From Pisolithus tinctorius (taxonomy: Eukaryota > Basidiomycota > Agaricomycetes > Boletales > Pisolithaceae), in contig JANFAH010000001.1 of the NCBI GenBank assembly GCA_024663395.1, forward strand, positions 434,001 through 498,000: a stretch of 64,000 bases of DNA, written 5' to 3'. Position 1 is the stretch's first letter; each line of letters starts with the position of its first letter. Of the stretch, positions 21,840 through 33,560 are shown in pieces. The translations under genes were made by a program, and so were the position numbers. The notes under the pieces were generated by a model. It was not told the DNA's origin. It saw only the letters and a list, made by a program, of their open reading frames with translations, and made no database searches.

Positions 21840-23650
21840 CATACTGCACAGTGTGGCTGAGGGGTTACTACTATATACATCTTGCCTGGATAATCCTGGC
21901 ATGGATTCTGGCAAGTTGGGAAAGGTCTGGTACTAACCTGGTCTGGGCTCACTGGCATGAGCCCAGCATGTGTCAGCAATTGCCAGTGGGTCAGAAGGCT
22001 TTCCACTGTAATTCTATTGGTTTGGTATGAATGCCAGGCTAATTCCAGTAAGCTGGGACAAATGCTGGGATAATGCCAATAAGCCAGGAAACATACCGGT
22101 CTTATGCTAGTGGGCCAGCACAGATGCCAAGGTGGTGATGGTCAGTTGGCATGGATGCCGAGCTAATTCCAGTTGGCCAGTATGGATGACAGCAACCACA
22201 CTATTTCCAGTGGGCCGGAAGGCATACCAATGTACATCCATTGGGCCGGTATGAGTTACAGCAATTTCTAGTATGCCAGGTCACATACCAGCCTTATGCA
22301 AGTGGGCCATGACAGGTGCCTGGATTATGGTGGGTAGTTGGAATATACGTCTAGCCAGCTTTCATGCCAGCAATAGTAAGCCGGGACCCATACTGGTATA
22401 GTGCAAATATGGCGGAATAGAGGATAAGCTGGTGCTGGTGTGTGGGCATGGATGCTCATCAAATTCCAGGTGGGCCGGATGGATCACAGCCTCCAGGATA
22501 TTTGCAGTGGTTCGGAAAGCACACTAGTGGGGTGCTATTCGGCCGGTATGGCTTCCTGACATTTCCAGTTAGCTGGGTCAGATCCCATCTTATTGCCAGT
22601 GAGCCGGGATATCTACCTGGCTGAATCTAGGGGACTGGCAGGGGGCCAAGGCCGGTGCCAGTTGGTTGGCATCAATTCCTAACTAACTCCAGTTGGCCAG
22701 AATGGATCACAACCTCCAGGCTATTTAAAGTGGTTCAGAAGGCATTCCAGTGGGACGGTATTGGGCCGGTATATGTTCCGGCCATATCCAGTCAGCCGGG
22801 TCAAATTCCCAGTTGTTGAACATTACCCAGGACACATACCGGCCACATTATAGTGGGCCGGCACAGGTTCAGGGCTGTTGGCAGTTGTTTGGCATCAATT
22901 CTGAACCAACTCCAGTTGGCCTGGATGGATGACACCCTCCAGGCGATTTACAGTGGTTCAGAAGGCACTCCAGTGGGATTCTATTGTGCTGGTATATGTT
23001 CTGGCCTAATCCAGTCAGCCGGATCAAATTCCCTGTTGTTTATCATGACCTGGGATACCTACCGGCCACAATGTAGTGGGCTGGCACAGGTCTAGGGCTG
23101 GTGGCAGTTGTTTGGCATCAGTTCTGAACCAACTCCAGTTGGCTGGGATGGATGACACCCTCCAGGCTATTTACAGTGGTTCAGAAGGCACTCCAGTGGG
23201 ATTCTATTGGGCCGGTATATGTTCCGGCAAAGTCTAGTCAGCCAGGCCAAATTCCCAATTGGTGACCGTAACCCAGGACACATACCGGCCTTATGCTAAG
23301 GGACCGGGACAGATGCCCAGCCTATGGTGGTTGATTGGCATGGATGCCCAGTTAAGGCCACTTGATGTTACTGGTTTAGATGATGGGCTAGTCTTTTGGC
23401 ATCCCCTGGTGAATGCATGAGCCATACAAGTAGTGTCACATATATTTTGGCTGGGCTGGGAAGCTATTGTCTATGGGGCTGATATATCAGTGGCCCATGT
23501 AATAAGGCTTGGCTGGACCAGCAGTGTTCCGTGTGGAACGGTGGGAGCATATTTCAGTGTGCCGTGTGCATTGGCCTCGGCCCAAATTGGAGTGCCCATG
23601 TACTATGGAGAGCTTATAGTCCATTGTACCATGACCTTGGGGTGGGCCCA
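21840..23650. repeat. GCCGG-rich degenerate repeats, left arm of KDZ copy B
   Basis: Repeated phrases include CCAGTTGGCC..ATGGATGACA, TTTACAGTGGTTCAGAAGGC and GGGCCGGTATATGTTCCGGC. From 22842 on it matches copy A at 416-1230. Open frames here are short and unlike any protein. No gene called. Confidence 0.65.
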
Positions 23651-23990
23651 GATATGGTGATCCCATAGGACAGGCTGGGCGAATACTCCAGTGTTTCATG
23701 GTGTACGGGAGGCCCATGATATGGTGTCCTGTCTGTCTCGAGTCAGCCCGTGTATTATGATCACCAATCCATGTGTTCTGGCACATATGCCACAGTCTCG
23801 TGCACAACAAGCAAGCCAATCTCCCAGTGTGCCGTCTGACTGGATTTGGCTCGAGTTGAAGTGTTCCACCAATTACGGGCCAGCCATAGTCGAACTTTGG
23901 GAGAGGTATATGGCAAATAACTTGGCTTGGGATGGCATATAATATCCATAGAACCACCTTTACATGGACCCCCTATTGGATAAGTGTAGG

Positions 23991-25425
23991 TTATATGGAA
24001 GGTCCCACTGGACCTGCAGGCATCAACCAAGTCCAGACATTCTGAACTCTCATCCAATCCCCACGGGGTATCCCTATCCAATTGTGTATGTTGTCCCTCA
24101 TGTAGTAGGCAAAGCAACATCGGTTCCCACCCACAGAACTAACCCCATGTCGAAGAAGCCGGCCGGAAAATGCAACTACAGTGCCAGGGTTGTAAAGGAA
24201 CTGAAGGCCAAGCGTGGGGATATCCAATACACAATCTTCATAATCGCCAACTGTGACCAGCATGTCATACCAATCGGACCATGAGTGTGGGTCCCGGTGA
24301 AAGGGTGTGGTCTGGTTAGAGATTACGGAGACATTAGTAAAAACCGACGGCCAGTGCTGCAAGGCATCCTGCATATCTTGGTTATGCTGACTTGACCATG
24401 TGTCCAATGACTGCATGGCTTGCCTTCCAGCCTCATACAGGCCCGGGTGCATAATCGAAAGCACACCGGAGAGGATGGCAGCCAGGAGGTAAGACCGCTG
24501 GGACCATTCACGACCGGCGTCCATCCATAGGTCAGTGGAAACTGATGGGGCAAAGTTCAGGGTCTGGATGCCACTTGAGAGACATACCCCTGAGGTAATA
24601 TAGCCATACCATATGCCCCTGTTGGTGCCTGGCTGGGGAAAACTCCAGGCACCCCGGTGACTGTGAAGTGTGATTGAAATATTCAGCATTTTTCCGCCAG
24701 GAGCCACTTGTCATACTCTTGGACATTGCATGGTGAAGGGGGTCCAGAGTGGCAAGCATGTGTGTCTGCAGGGATGCCTGAATAATATAGAGTGTAAAGG
24801 AAATGTTTGAACTGACTTGCAAATCATTGGTGATGGTGCTGGGAAGGTACCACAATGCAATGGTATCGCCGGTACCAAGGATTACTGTAGGTTCATCCAC
24901 AAAGCCGGTCAGACTTGATGGATGCGCTGCCAGGTGGCCTGCCTCCCGGGTTTCATCAACCCCCAATTCCATAGCTGAAAGACGCTCAGAAAGCCGGATC
25001 AGATCGATGCCACTTTGCTCTGTAATACAATTGACATTTGATTTTACATTCAGCCGGGACATCAGCTTACTTCTATTATTGTATGCCGCATGCATGCTGG
25101 CCACTATCTGATTCATAGCGACAATGCCGTGTGTTGGAATCTGGAGTGGAGGATCTGGTTTGGGGGCATTTGGTCCCAGGAAGGTTTGACTGGAGAATTC
25201 CCGGCGCATATAGTGTGTAATATCCCGGGTGGCGCTATGATTTATTGCCATTAAGATTGGAAGACGATATAGCGAGCACGGTGTGGATGATGGGTAATCT
25301 GGTAGCTGTAGTGTGTAGTATGGAACTGTGGCTATGTATGCCGGTGTTTTCCGGACCATAGTGAAGCTGCCATGGTTACATGGCGTTGGTAAATGACCAT
25401 TCAAGCCTTCAAAAACAGGTGCCAC
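23991..25425 (-). CDS. TET/JBP-family 2-oxoglutarate/Fe(II) dioxygenase
   Basis: The catalytic part is the frame 24707-23991. It shows the double-stranded beta-helix signature of TET/JBP enzymes: TPFHRDPHSW (first His codon 24297-24299, Asp 24291-24293), WYDMLVTVGDY, DIPTLGLQFLYNPGTVV, RHGV (second His 24147-24149) and RCCFAYYMR (Arg expected to bind 2-oxoglutarate, 24120-24122). Upstream, a second frame (25425-24532, with an RLSERLSAME helical segment) overlaps it and is probably the N-terminal part. The join (intron or frameshift near 24540-24640) is not resolved, so full-length integrity is unproven. TET/JBP enzymes oxidise 5-methylcytosine or thymine in DNA. Here all metal ligands are present. 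In fungi such genes travel with KDZ transposons, and the KDZ transposase lies 2 kb away. Substrate and activity are inferred from family only. Confidence 0.8.
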
Positions 25426-25504
25426 TATGGTGGCATAGTACCTCCGGCTTCCACATATTATTCCAGCATGGTATGGATACCAAGATAGAGGCGATAGATG
25501 GTGA

Positions 25505-25915
25505 GTTCTGCTATGGCTCCGGTGCTAGCTACACTTCCGACCACACCGGTTCCATTTCATGGTGTTCATGTTCCTTTATACACCATGCCAAAGCATTAGA
25601 TGATGGACCGGGGCCTTTCAATCTAATTTTTTATTCCACAGCCATTGAGAAAACATGATGCAGCCTTTTCTAGCACAGGTCCGGCAGTCCCGGTAATGCA
25701 CGGATACAATGTTCTGCTATGGGTCTGGCACTAGCTACACTTTCTACCACGCCGGTCATATTTCAGCATGTGGCCCTTTCATTATACACTGTCCACAAGC
25801 ATTGGACGATAGCCTGGGGCCTTTCCAACTAATTTCCTATTCCACAGCCATTGAGAAAATGCAACACGGCCTTTCCCAGTACAGGTCCGGCAGTGCCGGT
25901 AGTGCATAGATACAC
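25505..25915. repeat. 206-bp direct tandem duplication, diverged
   Basis: Two units start GTTCTGCTATGG at 25505 and 25711. They share CTAGCTACACTT, CCATTGAGAAAA and GGTCCGGCAG(T/C)(G/C)CCGGTA. They lie between the minus-strand TET/JBP gene and the plus-strand ORF at 26301, in what would be their shared upstream region. Confidence 0.6.
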
Positions 25916-26300
25916 TATGGTCGCATCATCAGCATTGTTCAGATTGATATCCAGCCACTTGGCTCATGACAACTGCTGCGCCGGGATAGGCCACTTGCTA
26001 TTCTGGCCTCCAGGGATGTGATTATTGATGATCTCTTAACTTGTAGTCATCACATGTGTCAGCCACATTGCTATGTAATAACATTTTCACCCGATCCAAC
26101 TCTACTCTGAATCACCATGGATGTCAGGACTGCTAATCTATCCTACCTCTCCATGATAATCCAATACATCAGTGTCTGATTTAGATGGTTCACATATGCT
26201 TTGCAGCAGGCCAACAACCCAAGCGATCAACTGCCAGATGACTGGTATCAGCAGGTTCAGGTGGAAACAGTGAGTTTGTCAAAATGGATGCTGGTTTGCT

Positions 26301-26921
26301 GTGTCACGGACTTTTCCACAGCATATATTGAAGCAGGCCCTGGCTACCTGCAACACATATGGGACAATCATGAAGGTCCCACATGTTGCCAATGAACTGC
26401 TTTGGTGGACGGCTGTACAAAATATGGGAGAGACCGCCCTGCTGGCACACATCATGGAGTTGAATGTGCTGCAGGTCAAAAGAGGAGAGGAGAGACGTAT
26501 GATCCACACCGGTCCTATGCCACATACCTGGTGGACAAGGGACCCTACCCATCTGGATGGGTATGATCATTGGTCATTGGAGGAAGTTTTGCAGGAGGCC
26601 AAGGAATTCTTTGTTGGGGTTGAGGTGCGTGGTGGTCATTTTTCGATCATTCCATTGAATCCATCTGTGCCATAGGAAGGAAAAGAGAGTCTCCCACTGC
26701 TGTGTGACATGGACCGGATGCCATCAGACAGCATTGGCCGGTTGATTGAAAGCTGTGACGAGATGATCCATCAGGAGGAGGAAGAGATTCACTGGCTCCA
26801 TGGTGTGATGGAATTCTGCAGTGAACGGCTAACCCTTTTTGACAGCCTTGGACAAGTACAGGACCAGCTTGAGGACTTCCGAGTCAATTCAGTTACCCGG
26901 CCAGGAGCCAGCAATAAGTAG
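26301..26921 (+). pseudogene. Unrecognised KDZ-element ORF with one in-frame TAG
   Basis: One frame (26301-26921) is open except for a TAG at 26673-26675. The first part has MSRTFPQHILKQALATC and TWWTRDPTHLDGYDHWSLEE. After the stop follows a charged helical segment (DEMIHQEEEEIHWLHG, FDSLGQVQDQLEDF) likely to form a coiled coil. An upstream frame (26201-26395) may be a first exon. I do not recognise the family. The continued open frame after the stop suggests a recent nonsense change. Confidence 0.4.
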
Positions 26922-27269
26922 GGTGCTGTCCTCATTACACATCTCATTAGAATCTTGATATGTAATTTCCCCGGTTTCATACTATCTAGAGATATATGCA
27001 CATTACTGTGCCAATTCCTATCTTGAAGTACATCCTAGTGTTCCTGCTAAATCCCGATACATCTGGGACTGCCTAGCTGAATAACATGCGAAACCAGTAT
27101 TGCCCACTGCCAATGCCTCCATATGCCGGCCACTCCAGAATTTCTCCTTGTGTAAGAAGAATTTCTGTGGCCACCCAGTCTCCAGTGTGAGTAACTCTAG
27201 CTCTTCTTCCCAGCGATCCCATAGCGCTTTTGTACACAGCCAGTTACTCGATAAACTGTGATAATTCAG

Positions 27270-29165
27270 TCAGTATTTCACACAAGCCCAATTGATCTGC
27301 CTACATTCCGACATCCTGTCATTCATGGCAGAATCCCGGGTTGGGTCTGCAATTGTGGCACTCACAGTCAGGTCTGCCCTATTCAATTCTTGGTATTTGC
27401 CAAGAATGTCCTCCCCAGCCCCCAGTGCAATAAGTTGCTTTCGGCACTGGCGATAGATGGTGGCATGCTGCTGAACCATTGCCTCTGCATTGGATATCCA
27501 GCCCCATGCCTGGGTTGTCATTTTGTAGTTCCCTCCTTTCCAGACATCTGTACGAAATATCATGGCCTTGTCCACGAGGGCCAGACGCAATTCATGCAAT
27601 GCATCATTTGCCTGGCCCTGTCTCAGATGTATTTCCTGTTCCACAAGACTGCCGAGGCCCATGTCATGGAAATACTGTACTCCAATATATGATGGCAGTG
27701 GAACATCGCTGACCTCCTGGTGACCAGGATGATCAGGGAGGAACGGATCATCAGTTTTGTCATTACTGTCCCCATCGAATGGGGCTATACTTCTGGGCCT
27801 TTGCCTGGGGTTAACTTGCCAGTCATTTCCGATGAACTGGGCTGCTCCATGTACTAGTGCATCAATCTGTGATTGCAACCAGTCTTGCCGGCGCGAAATT
27901 GACAACCAGTCTGCCTCTGTTGCCCTGGCGTCCATATGTTGTGTATCCATAGCAAGCACTATTTGAGCCTGCTCAACCTTTAATGCCCATGCAATCCAAG
28001 TAGCTGAACCATGTGAGCTGCTGAATGAATGGTCCTTATGGATTAGGTCAATCTCAATGGCTTTCATGGTGGGTGCTACCATGATGTATGTAAGTTATGG
28101 GACAGATGATACAGTTGGCCCCCTTACCCTTCTCCAGCCGGACTTCATATATGTCCATGGCCTGCAGAGTATTCCGCCAGCATGACTGCGCCACAAGTTC
28201 TTGTTCCACCCATAACCGATGCAAGCCATCTGGTACCTTGCTATCCAACTCGTTGAATTTATCTTGGATTGTTGCTAATGACTGCTTGGCAACCTTGAAC
28301 TTCCATTTCAATGCCGATGCTATGTGCAAGTAATTAAGCGGTGGTCAACCAGGTACTGTGATGACATACGCATCCGTATCATTTTGAGGAAGTTACTATC
28401 ATTCATTTGGAAGTCCAGCAACTCCTGACGATGTGCTGTCGCCATTCCCCGGGCTGATGGTGAGATTATGTTGAGAGAAGACCAGAGGGTCTCCATGATT
28501 TCACCGTCCACCTGGCCGGCACCCGGAATAAAGTTTGGAGCATATCTGGTGAAGCACTCTGTCTGATGGCCATGGACATGCCATAGTCCAATGCTGGGCT
28601 GAATCTGTAATCCGGAAGGCAGAGAGAGATATCTATTTTCCTCAAGCCGGTGGGCCAAGTTCTTGCTATACTGACAATTGATGTCATAAAAGGTTATGAC
28701 CGGTTGCTGGGGGTCCAATCCATGGTACATGGCATGGACCAGAGCATAATCCATATTGACCTGCCTGCTATATGCTGTCAGAGAGGCATGTTGATATGGA
28801 GTCCCAAGGAGGCTCAACCAATGGGCTGCTAGAGGAGGGAGACGGTGAAAATGACTCCCATGCTGGCTCTATCAAAGGTGATCTGGGCGAACCAGGGGAC
28901 TGGAAGGAGGGTTCCGGTCCGGTTGTGCGTGTTGTCTGAGCTGGGGTCAGCTCGAAAGGTGGCTCGCGTAATGGGGATGATGGCGTGTCCGGCAGGTCAT
29001 CTTCAGTAAGCATTTCCTCATCCTCATCGAGAGATGCGAGCCGCTGCATATCATGGCATGACGGAATTACTGCACACAGTCATTAGAAGTAATGGTCCTT
29101 GGACCGGCTGACTTACGGAGTTTATCTGGACTGCCAGAACTGAATCTAACATTTCTGGGAGCCAT
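27270..29165 (-). pseudogene. KDZ transposase, lacking its N-terminal half
   Basis: The C-terminal core is clear: VNMDYALVHAMYH, ITFYDINCQYSKNL, the LWHVHGHQTECFTRYAPNF strand, GAGQVDGEIMETLWSSLN, HRQELLDFQMNDSNF, then AMDIYEVRLEKG and, near the end, RQGQANDALHELRLALVDKA and FRTDVWKG. Supported introns: 28320-28369, 28076-28127 and 29044-29116. The start exon reads MAPRNVRFSSGSPDKL (ATG at 29163-29165) and leads into an acidic/Pro-rich stretch (SPLREPPFE, SPLIEPAWE, SPLVEPPWD). The frame then changes around 28770-28840 straight into the core. Family members normally have several hundred residues here, including the Cys-rich CxC2 domain and the first catalytic Asp. Those are missing, so this copy is probably not autonomous. 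Confidence 0.85.
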
Positions 29166-29685
29166 ATGAAAGTTCGAAATGTTGTAGGCACCGTGGGGAT
29201 CACACCGATGTTTGAGAATGATTTCGGTACCAGTGATAAGACTAGAACATGGCCGGCGCCGCTGGCAGGCACCTTGTTTACCACGCCGGAACCCAGTCAC
29301 GACCGGTGGGTTTTGCTGTGCGGAGTCAATTGTCAGGCAGATGCATGGATGTTGAAAAAAGCATCTCATTTTGGGGCTGGAGTGACCTTATAAACAAGGT
29401 GATTGTATTACACAATATTTTTTCATGAGTCATCATGCAGGATGTGCAAGTGCATACATAATGTAAATGGGCACTTAGTGGAATGACTGTCAACTTCCAA
29501 ACAATACTCCCAGAAAAATATGTTCAATGGTTAAACCAGTACATTGAATATTGTAAATCACAGCATCACCGGAGTGAGCATTCGTATTGTGCTTATGTAA
29601 GCCTGTTGAATGGTGTATGCTAGCTGGCGAATTCACCACACCGCTCAAGCACCCACCACCTGCACACCCAAGGTTAAACAGCACT

Positions 29686-31553
29686 ATGTCTACCACCAAC
29701 ACCAGCACCTTCATCCCAGCACAATCGACTGACAACATCCAGCCAGTCATCACTGCTGAAAATGCCAAGCAGATGGTCGAGGAGGCTGCCAGGGTTACAA
29801 TGCAGGAACTAAAAGGGCTTCGGGGCCAGGACGGTATGCACTGGCGCAAAGCAGCTCAGCTTGTGTGGGCCCAGCTGGTAAGTGAAATCGCAGCCATGAT
29901 ATCAGTTCCTGACATCTATGTAGGGAATGGTCCACACAGTTGTTCAACATCTACCCCCGGCATTCGAGATCCCTCTGCATCTTATTGCTATCGATATGCA
30001 CATGGTTGACCTGGCAATAATCGTAGCGACGCAGACGTGGCCCCCTTTCAACCAGATGATGACGGCACGAGAGGCCGATGTGAAGGATCATCCATGGTAT
30101 CGCCTTCATCACCAGCCTAAGTCTCACCCATATTACAAGGTGATGGAGGAGCTTACCGGGCCTTCGTCGAGGGCCGAGTACCAGGCACAGCCGGTGGATA
30201 AGGGGAAGGGGAAAGAGTTGGGTATGGATGAGGCTCAAGGGACTCGGCTTCCAGGTGAGCACTGATTCTGACGATGGCAATTGGGTAGACCACTGACACG
30301 GGATCCGAACATGCACCCACAGACATTACAGCTAAGACCACTGGAGTTGCGATGCAGAAGCCGGGAAATGAAGAGGATCAGAACCGGGAGAAGGCATGGG
30401 GCCATAGCCAGTCAAGACGTGGCCGGCCAGCAGCCAAGCCTGTCGATGCCAGTGATCAGACCAGTAGAGGCCGGAGCTGGTCAAGGAGACCAACGAAGAA
30501 GGCAAAACCAGTCGACGAGGATGTGCAGGACCGGCAAGACATCAACAACCCTCCTGAGTCTTGGGAGGTAGTGCTGGAAGCTGAGCAGTGTGTGAGATGC
30601 CAGGACAGGAGTTGGCCCTGTACAGTGCTAGCTGGCAGGGCATGCTGGCAATGCCACTGTACGAAATACTCATGCAGCTTGTTCAAGGGGAGGGGAGACA
30701 AGTCCGAGATGCAGCGAAAAGCCTCCCGATCAAGGCCTCGCCAGCAACGATCCCCAGAAGATACCGCTGGCCTTCCCACCACTTCAACGCTTGCTGCGCC
30801 AGCTCCATCGACCAGTCGACGAGCCAAACATCAAAGGGCACCAAGCCAAAATCAATCCGCTGGTCCATCCAAAATAACAAGCCGTCATTCGTCTCCTGGC
30901 CCACGGACTGGCCGCCCCAGTAAGTTGTTCAAAGTCCTATATTTTTGGCTAATCGGTTGAACTAATATTTCTATTGAGTAGTGGAAATTATTACTCTGTC
31001 ATGGCTATCCCAGTCATGGTCGCGTGCAAGAAGCGTTGCAACAGACCCACCCATCACTCCAGCGCCGACTACTACAACTGGTGCCGATGATCTGTGCCAT
31101 TGTGACGAATATCAGGAAGAGGTTACCATCCTAAAGCGGGAGAATGCTGACATGAGGCAGGAGATAGAAGTAACCCGTACTGAGCTTGCCACTCTCCATC
31201 GGGTGGTAGATGCCATCCGTAATCACCTATTCCCGGCCCCAGATGTGCTTAACCATCCTCTGGTCCCATTTCACGCTACCTCCAACCCTACACCGGTACC
31301 TCACATGCCGGTCATGGTCGAACTTGGCACTGCCACCGGTGTTGTAGAGGTTCAATCATCCCGAAGCGGCTCAAGACAGGAGTCCACTGAACCCCCCCCG
31401 GCTTCATTCAAGGGAGGTGCTGGCTTGGAAGTACCTCCTTCGAATGTCGAACCTGTGCATGGACCTGCTGGAGGTCTGGCAATCTCTATTACTCCACCAC
31501 CACCAGCAGTTGGATCAGCGCCCAGACAGGAAGGTAGGATGGAGGTCGACTAA
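29686..31553 (+). CDS. Zn2Cys6-like zinc-cluster and coiled-coil protein of the KDZ element
   Basis: A multi-exon gene. Exon 1 starts MSTTNTSTFIPAQSTD (ATG 29686) and ends at a GTAAGT near 29881. Middle exons are basic (GRPAAKPVDASDQTS, RRPTKKAKP). The Cys cluster at about 30592-30680 has spacing C-x2-C-x6-C-x7-C-x2-C-x6-C, the Zn(II)2Cys6 pattern. Downstream, about 31110-31230, is a heptad-rich segment (EEVTILKRENADMRQEIE). The tail is Pro-rich and ends EGRMEVD. Exact internal exon borders are uncertain. A zinc cluster plus coiled coil suggests a dimeric DNA-binding protein. Its place in the element suggests a role in transposition or its control, by inference only. I recognise no named family. 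Confidence 0.6.
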
Positions 31554-31859
31554 CATTAATGTACATGTCATTTCACAATCCATTCGTGTTTTTTTGTCTT
31601 TGTACTTGTACTTTGTTAGCTGTCGCAATATATTCTATATTGTCAAAATGCAATCTCCAGAAAGAAGTAGCTACCGCTGCTGGTAGTTGTTACTGTATGA
31701 TTCAGATACTGGAAAACCAATCTGGTACAGTGATGTCTGTACCAAGGGCGTGGTGTGACAAGTGCTAATGGCCAATGGAGTCATGGTTCACCTAGATGAT
31801 TGAATGATGACTGGCTGGCATAACTCAATTGCTTTTGCTGTATAGCATGATGGTGGCTT

Positions 31860-33060
31860 TCATGGTGTGCCAGAACACATTACAATAGCATGGGTTCCGG
31901 GACGGCTTCCACAGCATTGGTGTTGTGCCAGAACACATTACATTACAATGGTGCTGGAATGGCCTGCATGATGGCCCCATGGCGTTGGGGATGTGCCAGC
32001 ACTAATTGCAAAGGTTCCAGGATGGCTTGCATGATGGACCTATCACATTGGGGATATGCCGGAATACATAGAGCTGGTGCCGGCACTAATTACAAAGGTT
32101 CCAGGATGGCTTGCATGATGGACCTATCACATTGGGGATATGCCAGAATACATAGAGCTGGTGCCGGCACTAATTACAAAGGTTCCAGGATGGCTTGCAT
32201 GATGGACCTATCACATTGGGTATATGCCGGAATACATAGAGCTGGTGCCAGCACTAATTGCAAAGGTTCCGGGATGGCTTGTATAATGGACCTATCACAT
32301 TGGGGATATGCCGGAATACATAGAGCTGGTGCTGGGACGGCCTCCATGGCATTGGGGACGTGCCGGCACTCATTACAAAGGTGCTGGGATGATTTGCATG
32401 ATGGACCTGTGGCATTGGGGATATGCCAGAATACATGGAACCGGTGCTGGTACACATTACAATGGTGCCAGAATGGCCTGCACGATAGGCCTCATGGTAT
32501 TGGGGATGGCCGGAACATATGGCATAGGTTCCGGCACAGCTTCCATGGCATGGGTGTTGTGACATTCCAATGGTGCCGGGATGGCCTGCATGATGGCCCC
32601 ATGGCATTGGGGATGTGCTGGAACACATGGACCTGGTGCCGGTGCCGGCTTACAATACATCGGTGACGGGACAGCTTCCATGATGGCCCCAAGGCAGTGG
32701 CAATGTGCTGGAGCACGTGGCATTGGTGCCAGCATGGCTTCCATGGCATTGGCATTGTGCCGGTTCACATTAAATCAGTGCCGGCATGGATGGCTTCCAT
32801 GGCATTAGTCCTGGGTTTGTGTTGGCCTGGATCACATTGCTTTGGTGCTGGGACAGAATCGATCCCAGGACAGCCAGCATGGCATTGGTATTGGGCCTAT
32901 TCATATTGCATTGGTGTTGGCCCGGCTCACATGGCATTTGTCCCAGGATGGCCTGCATGGCATTTGTGGTGGGCCGGCCCACGTGGCAGTGTTGCCGGGA
33001 TGGCTAGCATGGCATTGGTGTTGGGCCGGCTTGCATGACAGTGCTGCCAGGGGTGAACTC
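31860..33060. repeat. Minisatellite with 84-bp units, right arm of KDZ copy B
   Basis: Near-identical 84-bp units start at 32003, 32087, 32171 and 32255 (TAATTRCAAAGGTTCC..CATAGAGCTGGTGC). Copy A has a single equivalent unit near 2930. Less regular units follow. The period is a multiple of three, so a 28-residue peptide repeat appears in frame (31890-32666). This is a by-product, not a gene. Confidence 0.8.
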
Positions 33061-33560
33061 TGGGGCTGAGCCCATCCATACCTTCTGGGGACACCCAACT
33101 CTGGGCTTACCTGGGACTACTCATATTGCAGTGGCTACACCCTAGTCCCACAGCTGGCTCATACCCCATGATGACAATTCTAACCTCTGTGCAGCCATTC
33201 TCTATAATGACTCCTACTTATGGGCTCAGCTGTATGCTACGGTGACACTCATTTATTGGGCCCCCCCATAGTCCATGATGACACTTACTCCCCAGCCTGC
33301 TTGTAACTGACAATGACAATTCAAACCACAGCTGCACCATTCCTCATGACAACATTTCCTCTCAGGCTCAGCTGTACTACATGGTGACACTCATTAGTTG
33401 GGCTCTCCCATACTACAAGGTGACAATAGGTTCATGGCTCTCATGTAACACATGTGCACATGCCATACATGGGCTCAACCTCCACTGGCCCATCACCAAC
33501 AGCCGATTGTCAGCCTCCGCTGACCATCTCATACGGCCTAACCAGGTGCATGGGCTCCGT

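Larger units (their letters stand above)
21840..33560. mobile_element. KDZ transposon copy B, carrying a TET/JBP gene
   Basis: About 11.7 kb. The outer arms are GCCGG-rich degenerate repeats (21840-23650 left; 31860-33560 right). The inner part holds four transcription units: TET/JBP dioxygenase (-), an unrecognised ORF (+), KDZ transposase (-) and a Zn2Cys6-like protein (+). The outer ends are not resolved: I could not find terminal inverted repeats or a target duplication, so the boundaries are those of repeat-like sequence and of homology to copy A. KDZ (Kyakuja-Dileera-Zisupton) transposons linked to TET/JBP genes are known from Agaricomycetes (Iyer and colleagues, 2014). Confidence 0.75.

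Noticed and set aside
24265..31410. The copy B-specific block as a separate inserted transposon
   Set aside because: Its ends lie inside two coding sequences, no inverted repeats or target duplication are visible, and copy A keeps matching fragments of both genes; deletion in copy A explains this better.
31890..32666. 258-codon frame with 28-residue repeats
   Set aside because: A direct product of the 84-bp minisatellite. The single-unit version in copy A shows that it is not a conserved protein.
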